A stretch of DNA of 7,146 nt from Bacillota bacterium (GCA_030705725.1 JAUZPW010000068.1:1-7146); one strand, 5' to 3'; shown: positions 1-6,897, counted from the first letter of the stretch. Program-made: numbers and translations. Notes: generated from the sequence alone by a model not told the origin.

Positions 1-1
1 C

Positions 2-739
2 CTAAAAGATGTTATTTGCGTGCGCGACGACATTATGAGCTATCTTATAAAAAGGGGCGTTGAACCGAAGCTATCTTTCAAGATAATGGAGGACTTCAGA
101 AAAGGAAAGGTAGCCGCGGGCAAGTGAAATGACTGGGAATCGTACAAGGAGCAGCTCAAGAAAAACAATGTGCCCGACTGGTATATCGAATCTTGCGAAA
201 AAATCAAATATATGTTCCCGAAAGCCCACGCGGCGGCATACGTAATGATGGCGTTTCGAATCGCCTGGTTCAAGGTTTACCGCCCGATGGCGTTTTACAG
301 CGCGTATTTCACTATCCTGGCCGGCGCGTTTGATTCGCTTGTTATGACGCGTGGGGATGAGTTTGTCTGCGCAAAATATAAAGAGCTCAGCGCAAAGCCG
401 ACCCCGACAGCCCTTGAAAAGGATATGCTTCTGACGCTTGAGGTCTGCCATGAGTTTTACAAAAGGGGTTTTTCGTTTTATCCCGTTGACATATACAAAT
501 CGGATGCCGTTAAATTCATAATAGACGGCAATTCGCTTCTGCCGCCGCTTACATCGCTGCAGGGTGTAGGCGAGCAGGCGGCCAAAGGCATCGTATCGGA
601 GCGCGAAAAGGAGCAGTTTTTGTCCGTTGAGGAACTTTCATTAAGATGCTCCAAGGCCTCGAAATCGGTTATTGAAGTTTTAAAGAAAAGCGGCGCGCTC
701 GATTCGCTGCCCGAAAGCACCCAGGTTTCTTTATTTTAA
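2..739 (+). CDS. polC: DNA polymerase III alpha subunit, PolC type (C-terminal part; 5' end outside window; in-frame TGA at codon 42)
   Basis: This is the C-terminal portion of the replicative DNA polymerase of low-GC Gram-positive bacteria. The frame opens at position 2 and gives 245 codons plus a TAA; full PolC proteins are about 1,400-1,450 residues. Numbered from position 2, recognisable pieces are VRDDIMSYLI and FKIMEDFRKGK near the start, KIKYMFPKAHAAAY at about 67-80 (very conserved in PolC), a helix-hairpin-helix-like GVGEQAAKGIV at about 188-198, and the terminal QVSLF (nt 722-736), which matches the beta-clamp-binding peptide. The palm catalytic residues lie upstream of the window. 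A TGA at 125-127 interrupts the frame, yet PolC-like sequence continues in the same frame on both sides, so this is a point stop and not a frameshift. A gene caller may report only 170-739 from a GTG, but that start has no well-placed ribosome binding site. The family assignment is very secure; whether the gene is intact is uncertain. Confidence 0.93.
125..127 (+). other. In-frame TGA inside polC
   Basis: The codon after GKVAAGK reads TGA and the frame resumes with NDWESYKEQLKKNNVPDWY. The stop falls in a variable linker between the FKIMEDFRKGK helix and the invariant KIKYMFPKAH block. One base change would give Trp, Cys, Arg or Gly. TGA terminates hisZ (2008-2010), hisC (4994-4996) and hisH (6182-6184) in the same window, which argues against genome-wide reassignment. 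I see no SECIS-like hairpin just downstream. A consensus or assembly error, or a minor-strain polymorphism, is the likeliest reading, with a genuine nonsense mutation as the alternative. Confidence 0.9.
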
Positions 740-775
740 GGCCTCCGAAAAACAGGAATAACGCGAGCTATAGTA

Positions 776-804
776 TTGACAGAATGCTTTTATTATGCTA
801 ACAT
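776..804 (+). promoter_or_regulatory. Predicted sigma-A (housekeeping) promoter of the his operon
   Basis: A perfect -35 hexamer TTGACA (776-781) is followed by exactly 17 bp and then a -10 hexamer TAACAT (799-804, 4 of 6 to TATAAT). TG at 796-797 placed one base before it forms an extended -10 element. Transcription would start around 810-813, leaving an untranslated leader of only about 30 nt before hisZ. That is too short for a T-box riboswitch or a His-leader attenuator, so control, if present, should act at the DNA. The elements are seen directly; function is inferred. Confidence 0.72.
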
Positions 805-812
805 TTTAACAT
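795..812 (+). promoter_or_regulatory. Candidate operator: 18-bp imperfect palindrome over the -10 box
   Basis: ATGCTAACATTTTAACAT is palindromic at 7 of 9 half-site positions (left arm ATGCTAACA, reverse complement of right arm ATGTTAAAA). It also contains the direct repeat TAACAT at 799-804 and 807-812. A wider imperfect dyad (786-797 against 810-820) surrounds it. The site covers the -10 element and the expected start point, where a bound repressor would block transcription. A TrpR-family HisR/YerC-like regulator is one possible binder in Bacillota, but I cannot match the motif to it from memory. AT-rich promoter DNA gives such symmetry by chance fairly often. Confidence 0.35.
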
Positions 813-823
813 GATAAAGCAAT

Positions 824-830
824 AAAGGGG
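824..830 (+). promoter_or_regulatory. Ribosome binding site of hisZ
   Basis: The purine run AAAGGGG lies 10 nt upstream of the ATG at 841, slightly long spacing but the only Shine-Dalgarno-like sequence in the short leader. It supports 841 as the hisZ start, since no other in-frame start upstream is compatible with the promoter. Confidence 0.6.
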
Positions 831-840
831 CATTTCTGTA

Positions 841-2010
841 ATGAAAAAATACTCGGTTAGCACGCCCGAGGGAACGCGTGACATCCTTTTTTCAGAGTGC
901 GTGCTAAGGCAAGGACTGAATGTTGGCTTAAAAACTTTGTTTTCGAGGAGGGGGTATCACGAGGTAATCACCCCGTCCGTCGAATACTACGACGTTTTTC
1001 TTGATTCCGGCACGCCGATTGAGACGGAATCGATGCTTAAACTGATCGACAGAGAGGGCAGGATTCTTGTGCTGCGTCCAGACGTGACAACGCCGATAGC
1101 GAGAATTGCCGCAACAAAGCTCTCCGCAATCGATACGCCTTACAGGCTTTTTTATTTTCAGAACGTTTTTCGCTCCGACGTCAGGCATGCGGGCCGAAGC
1201 ACCGAAATAATGCAGGCGGGAGCGGAGCTTATCGGGGTTACGGGAATCCGCGCGGATATCGAAATGATCGCCCTGGCGGTAGAAAGCCTTGAAGCAAGCG
1301 AACTGACTGATTATCGCCTTGAAATCGGGCACGCAGGTTTTTTCAAGGCCGTGGCCGCGTCGCTTGGTGCGTCGGAGGATAAAATAGAGGAAATGCGGCG
1401 AGTTGTGGAAGAAAAGAACTTTACCGCCTTAAACGATATATTAAAGGATTTTGAAGAAAGCCCGTATACTGCGGCTCTCAGAAAGCTCCCGCAGCTTTTC
1501 GGAGGGGCGGAGGTCCTAAACGAAGCCGAGACGCTGATTGACGACGGCGAGGCCGTGAAGGCAATATCATACTTAAGGTCTATATTTAACGAGCTTAAGG
1601 CTGCCGGTCTTTCCGACCGGGTAATAATCGATCTTGGGCTTGTTAACGAAATAAATTATTATACCGGCGTAATTTTCAGAGGCTACGCGACGGGCGCGGG
1701 CGGCGCCGTTTTAAGCGGAGGCCGTTACGACCAGCTTCTTGCCGCGTTCGGCAGAAATATGCCGGCGACAGGGTTTGCGGTCAACATGGATGCGCTCTGC
1801 GAATGCGTCAAAAAGCCTGAGGAAAGCAAGCTCAGCGAAATTATTTGGTATGAGAGCGGCGCTTTGCGGGAGGCTCTTTCTTATATGAACGGGAAGCGCG
1901 AGGGCAGCGCGCAACTTTCAGCGGCCCCGGACATAAAGGAAGCTCAAAGAGAGGCCGAAAGCATGGGACTAAAGCTTACCTGCGTTGGAAACGGGGCCAG
2001 AAAGCTATGA
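841..2010 (+). CDS. hisZ: ATP phosphoribosyltransferase regulatory subunit HisZ
   Basis: HisZ is a catalytically inactive histidyl-tRNA synthetase paralogue that binds the short form of HisG to make an active, histidine-inhibited ATP phosphoribosyltransferase. At 389 residues it has the usual length for the family. PEGTRDILFSE opens the protein (9-19). The class II synthetase core follows, with motif-1-like ITPSVEYYDVF (43-53), motif-2-like FYFQNVFRSD (104-113), and GGRYDQLLAAFG with PATGFAVNMD (293-317) as motif 3. The segment LGLVNEINYYTGVIF (265-279) replaces the RGLDYYTG signature of true HisRS, where the Arg is needed for histidine activation; this favours HisZ over HisS. The last 60 residues are a short, degenerate version of the anticodon-binding-like tail. 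It is the first gene of the operon, and its stop overlaps the hisG start by 4 bp (ATGA), matching the partnership of the two proteins. Confidence 0.95.
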   Translation: MKKYSVSTPEGTRDILFSECVLRQGLNVGLKTLFSRRGYHEVITPSVEYYDVFLDSGTPIETESMLKLIDREGRILVLRPDVTTPIARIAATKLSAIDTPYRLFYFQNVFRSDVRHAGRSTEIMQAGAELIGVTGIRADIEMIALAVESLEASELTDYRLEIGHAGFFKAVAASLGASEDKIEEMRRVVEEKNFTALNDILKDFEESPYTAALRKLPQLFGGAEVLNEAETLIDDGEAVKAISYLRSIFNELKAAGLSDRVIIDLGLVNEINYYTGVIFRGYATGAGGAVLSGGRYDQLLAAFGRNMPATGFAVNMDALCECVKKPEESKLSEIIWYESGALREALSYMNGKREGSAQLSAAPDIKEAQREAESMGLKLTCVGNGARKL

Positions 2011-2654
2011 GTAATGTCAGAATCGCCTTAACAAAAGGCCGTCTCGAGAAAAAGACGCTGGAACTGTTCCGGAAAGCTGGCTATGATTGCTCCGAACTGA
2101 ATGAAAAAAGCCGTAAGCTTATTTTTGCTCTTCCGGACTCTAATATCGAAATCGTGCTTGCCAAAGCGCCCGACGTCATAGCCTATGTCGAGCACGGGGT
2201 ATGCGACCTTGGTGTCGTGGGAAAAGATACGATTATGGAAAAGGGGCGCTCGTTTTACGAGGTTATGGATCTCGGTTTCGGAAAATGTCGTTTCGTGCTA
2301 GCAGTAAAAAAAGGAGAAAACTTTTACGAAACCTATAAAAGCAGGAAGATTGCCACTAAATATGCCGAAGTGGCAAAGTCGTTTTTCGATAATAAAAATA
2401 TGGACGTAGAAATAATAAAAATAGAAGGCTCGGTCGAGCTCGCGCCTATTCTGGGACTTGCCGACGGCATAGTAGATATAGTCGAAACGGGAACTACGCT
2501 CAGGGAAAACGGGCTTGTCCCGATCGAGGACGTTGCATGCGTCAGCGCACGCATGATAGTAAACCAGGCAAGCATGAAAATGAAAAAACACGAGATTCAG
2601 GATTTTCTGAAAAAATGCGAGGCCGCGCTGGAGGTAAACGAAAATGGAGAATAA
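2007..2654 (+). CDS. hisG: ATP phosphoribosyltransferase catalytic subunit, short form (HisG-S)
   Basis: HisG catalyses the committed step of histidine synthesis, joining ATP and PRPP to give phosphoribosyl-ATP. The protein has 215 residues, which is the short form: it keeps the two-lobed periplasmic-binding-protein-like catalytic core but lacks the C-terminal ACT-like histidine-binding domain of long HisG, and so relies on HisZ. Visible family motifs are IALTKGRLEKKTLELF (6-21), VEHGVCDLGVVGKD (61-74) and the PRPP-binding loop DIVETGTTLRENGL (157-170). The start codon overlaps the hisZ stop as ATGA with no strong independent Shine-Dalgarno, so translation is probably coupled to hisZ. Its last 11 bp overlap hisD. 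Confidence 0.96.
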   Translation: MSNVRIALTKGRLEKKTLELFRKAGYDCSELNEKSRKLIFALPDSNIEIVLAKAPDVIAYVEHGVCDLGVVGKDTIMEKGRSFYEVMDLGFGKCRFVLAVKKGENFYETYKSRKIATKYAEVAKSFFDNKNMDVEIIKIEGSVELAPILGLADGIVDIVETGTTLRENGLVPIEDVACVSARMIVNQASMKMKKHEIQDFLKKCEAALEVNENGE

Positions 2655-3933
2655 CCTTTTAAGGACGGTTACGGCTAACGGCGAAAACGAATACAGACTG
2701 ATTGCGGATATGCACCGCCGCTCGGAAGAAGAAAATAGAGTAATCGCAGCCTCGGCACAAGCAATAATAAGCGATGTAAAGAATAGAGGATTTACAGCAG
2801 TTTCGGAATACTCCATGCGGTTTGACAAAGCCGAGCCGTATGAAGTATCCGCGGAAACAGTAAAAAACGCATATGACGGCTTAATGCCGGAGCTGAGGGA
2901 AGCTCTGCAGGACGCCGCTAAAAATATCAGGGATTATCACGAACGTATGCTTTGCAAAACCTGGGGCTTCGAACGCGAAAAGGGCGCTTACACAGGCCAG
3001 ATCGTGGCGCCGCTCGGAAAAGCCGGCATTTATGTACCCGGCGGAACGGCGGCTTATCCTTCGTCGGTTTTGATGATAGCGATACCGGCAAAGGTGGCAG
3101 GCGTAAAAGAGATTGTAATGGTTACCCCGCCGGGTAAAAATTTAAATGGCACTGTGCTTGCCGCGGCTTATATCGCGGGCGTTGACAGAGTTTTCGCCGT
3201 CGGCGGGGTTCAGGCGGTAGCCGCGCTCTCGTTCGGCGCCGGGTTAATCCCTAAGGTCGATAAAATAGCAGGTCCGGGAAACGCTTACGTGGCGGCGGCA
3301 AAGCGGCTTGTGTTCGGCACGGTCGATATCGACATGGTGGCGGGCCCTTCAGAGGTGCTTGTTATAGCGGACGAAAGTGCGAATCCGGCATATATCGCCG
3401 CCGATCTTATGAGCCAGGCGGAGCACGACGTGCTCGCGAGCGCTGTTTTGATTACGACAAGCGATAAAATAGCGGCTTCGGTCAATGAAGAAATCCTCCG
3501 CCAGATCAAGGCTCTCAGTCGGGCGGAGATAATAAAGAAGTCACTTGCCTCATTCGGCGCGGCGGTCGTCTGCAAAACGCTCAAGCAGGCAGCCGAAATA
3601 GCGAACGAAATTGCCCCCGAACACCTCGAAATCGTGACGAAAGACCCCCGTGCGCTGCTCCCGGATATAAAGAACGCCGGAGCCGTATTTTTGGGCGAAT
3701 ACTCGCCGGAGCCCCTTGGCGATTATATGGCCGGTCCTTCGCATGTCCTGCCAACGTCGGGAACGGCGCGCTTTTTCTCCCCGCTCTCAACTGACAGCTT
3801 CTTAAAGAAAACAAGCGTAATAGAATACAATCGTGAAACACTTATTAAGCTCTCTGACAAGATCATGCTCCTTGCCGAAAACGAGGGCCTCGGAGCGCAT
3901 GCAAACGCGATTTCTGTAAGGAAAAAAGGATAG
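2644..3933 (+). CDS. hisD: Histidinol dehydrogenase
   Basis: HisD performs the last two steps of the pathway, NAD-dependent oxidation of L-histidinol through histidinal to histidine, using a zinc ion. At 429 residues it is full length, and key residues fall almost at the Escherichia coli numbering. Zinc ligands are Gln258 and His261 in SQAEHD, Asp360 in LGDYMAGPSH and His419 in GLGAHA. The catalytic pair Glu326-His327 is in APEHLE. The cofactor-side motifs GKAGIYVPGG (125-134) and VGGVQAVAALSFG (186-198) are intact. The start at 2644 lies inside the hisG end (11-bp overlap) and is served by GGAGGT at 2630-2635, 8 nt upstream, an excellent ribosome binding site. Nothing is unusual in the gene. 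Confidence 0.97.
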   Translation: MENNLLRTVTANGENEYRLIADMHRRSEEENRVIAASAQAIISDVKNRGFTAVSEYSMRFDKAEPYEVSAETVKNAYDGLMPELREALQDAAKNIRDYHERMLCKTWGFEREKGAYTGQIVAPLGKAGIYVPGGTAAYPSSVLMIAIPAKVAGVKEIVMVTPPGKNLNGTVLAAAYIAGVDRVFAVGGVQAVAALSFGAGLIPKVDKIAGPGNAYVAAAKRLVFGTVDIDMVAGPSEVLVIADESANPAYIAADLMSQAEHDVLASAVLITTSDKIAASVNEEILRQIKALSRAEIIKKSLASFGAAVVCKTLKQAAEIANEIAPEHLEIVTKDPRALLPDIKNAGAVFLGEYSPEPLGDYMAGPSHVLPTSGTARFFSPLSTDSFLKKTSVIEYNRETLIKLSDKIMLLAENEGLGAHANAISVRKKG

Positions 3934-3937
3934 TTTT

Positions 3938-4996
3938 ATGATAATGCCTGAAAAAGTGCTCAATATGAAGCCATATGACCCGACCGAGGATATTTACAGG
4001 ATTAAGCTCGACGCGAACGAGTCTCCTTTCGATCCGCCTGCCGCATTGAAGCAGAAAATCGAACGCGCCGTATCAAGCGCGGCTTTTAACCGCTACCCGG
4101 ACCCAAAATGCGGCGACCTACGCTCGAAAGCCGCTGCGTTTTTCGGAGTAACCCAAAACCAGGTCGTCGCGGGCAACGGGTCCGACGAGCTTATCGCCTT
4201 AATCTTAGGCTCGCTTTGTAAAAAGGGCGCGCGGCTTATGCTCCTGGCGCCCGATTTTTCAATGTACGGGATCTACGCCGGCCTTAACGAGCTCGAAGTG
4301 TTTACAGTATGCAAGGGTTCGGACATGAAAATATCCGTTGACCGGATAATAGAGGAAGCAAAGAAAATAAGACCCGATCTCATAATGTTCTCAAACCCCT
4401 GCAACCCTACGGGGCAGGGAATCGGGAAAAGCGAAATGCTTCGATTGGCGTCAAATTCGGATGCTCTGATGATTATTGACGAAGCGTATATGGACTTTTT
4501 TAACGAAAGCGTGTTGCCGGACGCCGCAAATCTCGATAACGTTATAGTTTTGCGGACGGCCTCAAAGGCGTTCGGGTTTGCCTCGATAAGGCTCGGCTTT
4601 GCCGTCGGAAACGAGTATCTGATTTCACAGCTCCAGAAGTCGAGGTCGCCGTTTAACGTAAACGCGATGACTCAGGCCGCGGCCGGGGTAATTTTGTCTG
4701 AGCCTGAGTATCTTAAGGATTGCGCCAAAAAAATAATATCACTTAAAAACGAGCTTGAGGATATGCTCATCGGGATTTTCTGTGATTACCCCGAGCTTAT
4801 ATGCCTGATAAAGACGGTAACGAATTTTACTGTAGTAAAAACCGATTTTGCCGGCAGGATCTACAGCGAGCTTCTTAAAAGAAGCATTTGTGTGAGGCGG
4901 TTCGACGGCTTTCTGCGCATAACCGCCGGAAAAGAGCAAGAAAACCGCGAGCTTGTTAAAAGCCTCGCCGATATTCTGAAAAGCCTGGAGGACTGA
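3938..4996 (+). CDS. hisC: Histidinol-phosphate aminotransferase
   Basis: HisC is a PLP-dependent fold-type I aminotransferase that converts imidazole acetol phosphate and glutamate to histidinol phosphate. The protein has 352 residues, normal for the family. Seen in order are KLDANESPFDPP (23-34), NPCNPTG (153-159, Asn156 near PLP), IDEAYMDFF (180-188, Asp181 and Tyr184), SKAFGFASIRLG (209-220) with the Schiff-base Lys210 and phosphate-binding Arg218, and C-terminal FLRITAG with the substrate-carboxylate Arg327. The loop after the lysine reads FASIR where LAGLR is more typical, but no catalytic residue is lost. ATG 3938 is favoured over the in-frame ATG at 3944 because AAAAAGGA ends 7 nt before it. 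The gene begins 4 bp after hisD. A role on related substrates such as phenylalanine precursors cannot be excluded, but the operon context fits histidine. Confidence 0.95.
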   Translation: MIMPEKVLNMKPYDPTEDIYRIKLDANESPFDPPAALKQKIERAVSSAAFNRYPDPKCGDLRSKAAAFFGVTQNQVVAGNGSDELIALILGSLCKKGARLMLLAPDFSMYGIYAGLNELEVFTVCKGSDMKISVDRIIEEAKKIRPDLIMFSNPCNPTGQGIGKSEMLRLASNSDALMIIDEAYMDFFNESVLPDAANLDNVIVLRTASKAFGFASIRLGFAVGNEYLISQLQKSRSPFNVNAMTQAAAGVILSEPEYLKDCAKKIISLKNELEDMLIGIFCDYPELICLIKTVTNFTVVKTDFAGRIYSELLKRSICVRRFDGFLRITAGKEQENRELVKSLADILKSLED

Positions 4997-4998
4997 AA

Positions 4999-5574
4999 AT
5001 GAGACAGTCGCAAATCAAAAGAACGACAAAGGAAACGGACATCCAGCTGTCGCTTGACCTAGACGGCGGAATAAGCAAAATCTCCACGGGAATAGGCTTT
5101 TTCGACCATATGCTTAATTCCTTTGCCGCCCATTCCGGCTTCGCGCTTGAAGTCAGTGCGCAGGGCGATCTGCACGTGGACGGGCATCACCTTGTCGAGG
5201 ATGTCGGCATTGTGCTCGGTCAGGCCTTAAAGGAGGCACTCGGAGGAAAAATCGGAATACGGCGGTTTGCAAGCTCCTTTATCCCTATGGACGAGGCGCT
5301 TTGCTTTACGGCCGCCGATCTTGGCGGGCGGGCCTATTTTGTTTACGACGTCATAATGCCGCAGGAGCGTTGCGGGGATTACGATACCTGCCTTACCGAG
5401 GATTTTCTGCGCTCTTTTTCGTTTAACGCGGCAATAAACCTGCACGTAAGGTGCCTTTACGGGCAAAACGCGCATCATATAACCGAGGCGATTTTCAAAT
5501 CTCTTGCGAGAACGCTAAAAGACGCGGTTAAGCTCGAAGGGGACATTCTGCCATCAACCAAAGGGGTACTATAG
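4999..5574 (+). CDS. hisB: Imidazoleglycerol-phosphate dehydratase (monofunctional HisB)
   Basis: HisB is a manganese enzyme that dehydrates imidazole glycerol phosphate to imidazole acetol phosphate, the HisC substrate. At 191 residues it is the stand-alone dehydratase, without the N-terminal HAD histidinol-phosphatase domain of the enterobacterial fusion. The two repeated half-domains are clear: GIGFFDHML (31-39, His37), His45, DGHHLVED (61-68) in the first, and QNAHHITEAIFKSLART (156-172) in the second, supplying the His/Glu metal ligands. The ending LPSTKGVL is the usual family C-terminus. GGAGGA at 4987-4992 sits 6 nt before the ATG, overlapping the end of hisC; the gap to hisC is 2 bp. 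Confidence 0.97.
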   Translation: MRQSQIKRTTKETDIQLSLDLDGGISKISTGIGFFDHMLNSFAAHSGFALEVSAQGDLHVDGHHLVEDVGIVLGQALKEALGGKIGIRRFASSFIPMDEALCFTAADLGGRAYFVYDVIMPQERCGDYDTCLTEDFLRSFSFNAAINLHVRCLYGQNAHHITEAIFKSLARTLKDAVKLEGDILPSTKGVL

Positions 5575-5578
5575 AGGT

Positions 5579-6184
5579 ATGGGGTATATTGCGATCGTTG
5601 ATTACGGCGCGGGAAATCTGCTGAGCGTGTCAAAGGCGTTCGGCTACCTTGGAATAGAGACCAAAATTACTAACGACAGCTCTGAAATAGAACGAGCCGA
5701 CGCCGTGGTCCTTCCCGGAGTCGGCGCTTTCCCGGACGCCATGGAAATGTTGAAAGCCGAAAATCTCATAGAACTGCTCAAAAAAGAAGCCGTGAAAAAA
5801 CCCTTTTTAGGGATTTGCCTTGGGATGCAGATGCTATTCGACAAAAGCACTGAAATAAAGGAGACAACAGGCCTTTCACTTATTCCCGGCGAGGTAACGA
5901 AAATAAAAACACAGTATAAGCTGCCGCAGACTGGCTGGAACAGCCTTAAGCTTGTAAACCCCTCGCAGCTTACAAAGAATCTGCCGGAAAATGCGTATGT
6001 TTATTTCGTCCACAGCTTTTCGGCGAATGTTAAAAACCGTGAAAATCTTGCAGCCGTATGCTACTACGGGACTGAGGTAACGGCTCTGATTCAAAAAGAC
6101 GCTATATTCGGATGCCAGTTCCATCCCGAAAAAAGCGGCGAAACGGGACTTATGATGCTTAAGAATTTCGGAGAACTTATATGA
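5579..6184 (+). CDS. hisH: Imidazole glycerol phosphate synthase, glutamine amidotransferase subunit HisH
   Basis: HisH hydrolyses glutamine and passes ammonia through HisF to the synthase active site. It is a class I (triad) glutaminase of 201 residues, the normal size. The nucleophile is Cys80 in LGICLGMQ, and His182 and Glu184 in QFHPEKSG complete the triad. PGVGAF (46-51) is the oxyanion strand, and YVYFVHSFSA (140-149) is another family block. The usual PHxGWN interface motif reads PQTGWN (116-121), keeping the Trp but not the His. The gene begins 4 bp after hisB. The nearest purine runs are AAGGGGT at 5561-5567 and AGAGGT abutting the ATG, so the ribosome binding site is not ideal and coupling to hisB is likely. 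The start gives a natural MGYIAIVDYGAGN N-terminus. Its stop overlaps hisA as ATGA. Confidence 0.96.
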   Translation: MGYIAIVDYGAGNLLSVSKAFGYLGIETKITNDSSEIERADAVVLPGVGAFPDAMEMLKAENLIELLKKEAVKKPFLGICLGMQMLFDKSTEIKETTGLSLIPGEVTKIKTQYKLPQTGWNSLKLVNPSQLTKNLPENAYVYFVHSFSANVKNRENLAAVCYYGTEVTALIQKDAIFGCQFHPEKSGETGLMMLKNFGELI

Positions 6185-6897
6185 TAATTATTCCTGCTAT
6201 CGATCTGAAAAACGGGAAATGCGTCCGTTTGAGAATGGGTGACTTCGATACGGAGCATGTCGTCGCAAAAGACGCTTTGAAAACGGCAAAAAGCTTTGCC
6301 GAATCCGGCGCTGAACTTATCCATGTCGTTGATCTTGACGGAGCAAAGACAGGAAGCGGCGAAAATTATGAAATCGTGCGGAAGGTTTGCTCGGAGTCGG
6401 GCGCAAAGGTGGAACTCGGCGGGGGCATACGCACGATAGCGGCTGTAGAGCACGCGTTTGATATCGGCGTATACCGGGTCGTAATCGGCTCCGCGGCAAT
6501 TTCTGACCCCGAATTTATAAAAAAAGCGCTGAAAAATTATTCCGGACGCATCGCGGTTGGCATTGATGCAAGAGGTGGTACTGTGCGAACAGACGGCTGG
6601 CTTAAAGATTCGGGAAAGGATTATATTGAAACGGCAAAGTACATGGAATCAATTGGTGTAAAGACAATAATATTTACAGATATAGAAAAGGACGGGCTTC
6701 TTTCCGGGCCCTCTTTCGAGAGGACCTTCGCGTTAAAAAACGCGGTATCTTGTGAAATTGTGGCCTCCGGAGGCCTGACGACGGTCGAAGACGTAAGGAT
6801 GCTCCGCGACGGCGGCGTCGACGCGGCCATCGCGGGCAAGGCGATATATGAAAAAAGGCTTGACCTTAAGGAAGCGATCAGAGAGGCGGTAAAATAG
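6181..6897 (+). CDS. hisA: ProFAR isomerase (phosphoribosylformimino-AICAR ribotide isomerase)
   Basis: HisA is a (beta/alpha)8-barrel that performs the Amadori rearrangement of ProFAR to PRFAR, the substrate of HisH/HisF. It has 238 residues, typical for the family. The general base Asp8 lies in IPAIDLKNGKCVRL (4-17) and the general acid Asp129 in VGIDARGG (126-133). Phosphate-binding glycines are in ELGGGIR (78-84) and ASGGL (195-199), followed by AIAGKAIYE (216-224). TDIEKDG (166-172) is a further conserved block. No trp gene is nearby, and I see no reason to suggest the dual-function PriA type found in actinobacteria, though sequence reading alone cannot exclude it. The start overlaps the hisH stop by 4 bp, with GGAG at 6170-6173 placed 7 nt upstream. 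The stop directly abuts hisF. Confidence 0.96.
   Translation: MIIIPAIDLKNGKCVRLRMGDFDTEHVVAKDALKTAKSFAESGAELIHVVDLDGAKTGSGENYEIVRKVCSESGAKVELGGGIRTIAAVEHAFDIGVYRVVIGSAAISDPEFIKKALKNYSGRIAVGIDARGGTVRTDGWLKDSGKDYIETAKYMESIGVKTIIFTDIEKDGLLSGPSFERTFALKNAVSCEIVASGGLTTVEDVRMLRDGGVDAAIAGKAIYEKRLDLKEAIREAVK

Noticed and set aside
125..165. Possible selenocysteine codon with a downstream SECIS element
   Set aside because: No stable hairpin with an apical loop is visible in the ~40 nt after the TGA, PolC has no known redox cysteine there, and the position is a variable linker.
146..172. Restart of translation at GTG 170 giving a separate 189-residue protein
   Set aside because: The only Shine-Dalgarno-like run (AAGGAG, 146-151) is 18 nt from the GTG, too far, and the sequence is simply the continuing PolC frame.
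71..451. 126-codon antisense reading frame across the polC TGA region
   Set aside because: It is opposite conserved PolC coding sequence, its product resembles no family I recognise, and no ribosome binding site or promoter supports it.
486..516. TTGACA (486-491) as a promoter inside polC
   Set aside because: The nearest -10-like hexamer TAAATT needs a 19-bp spacer and is weak. The hexamer encodes ordinary PolC residues, and a much better promoter lies at 776-804.
740..840. T-box riboswitch or His-codon leader peptide ahead of hisZ
   Set aside because: The gap is 101 bp and the predicted leader about 30 nt; there is no run of CAC/CAT codons, no T-box consensus and no terminator hairpin.
2298..2828. 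176-codon antisense reading frame spanning the hisG/hisD junction
   Set aside because: It lies entirely opposite two confidently identified genes; its composition (rich in Phe, Tyr and Ser) is typical of a shadow frame.
2008..6184. Genome-wide reassignment of TGA as a sense codon
   Set aside because: hisZ, hisC and hisH all end at TGA exactly where family length predicts, with the next gene starting at once, and no his gene contains an internal TGA.
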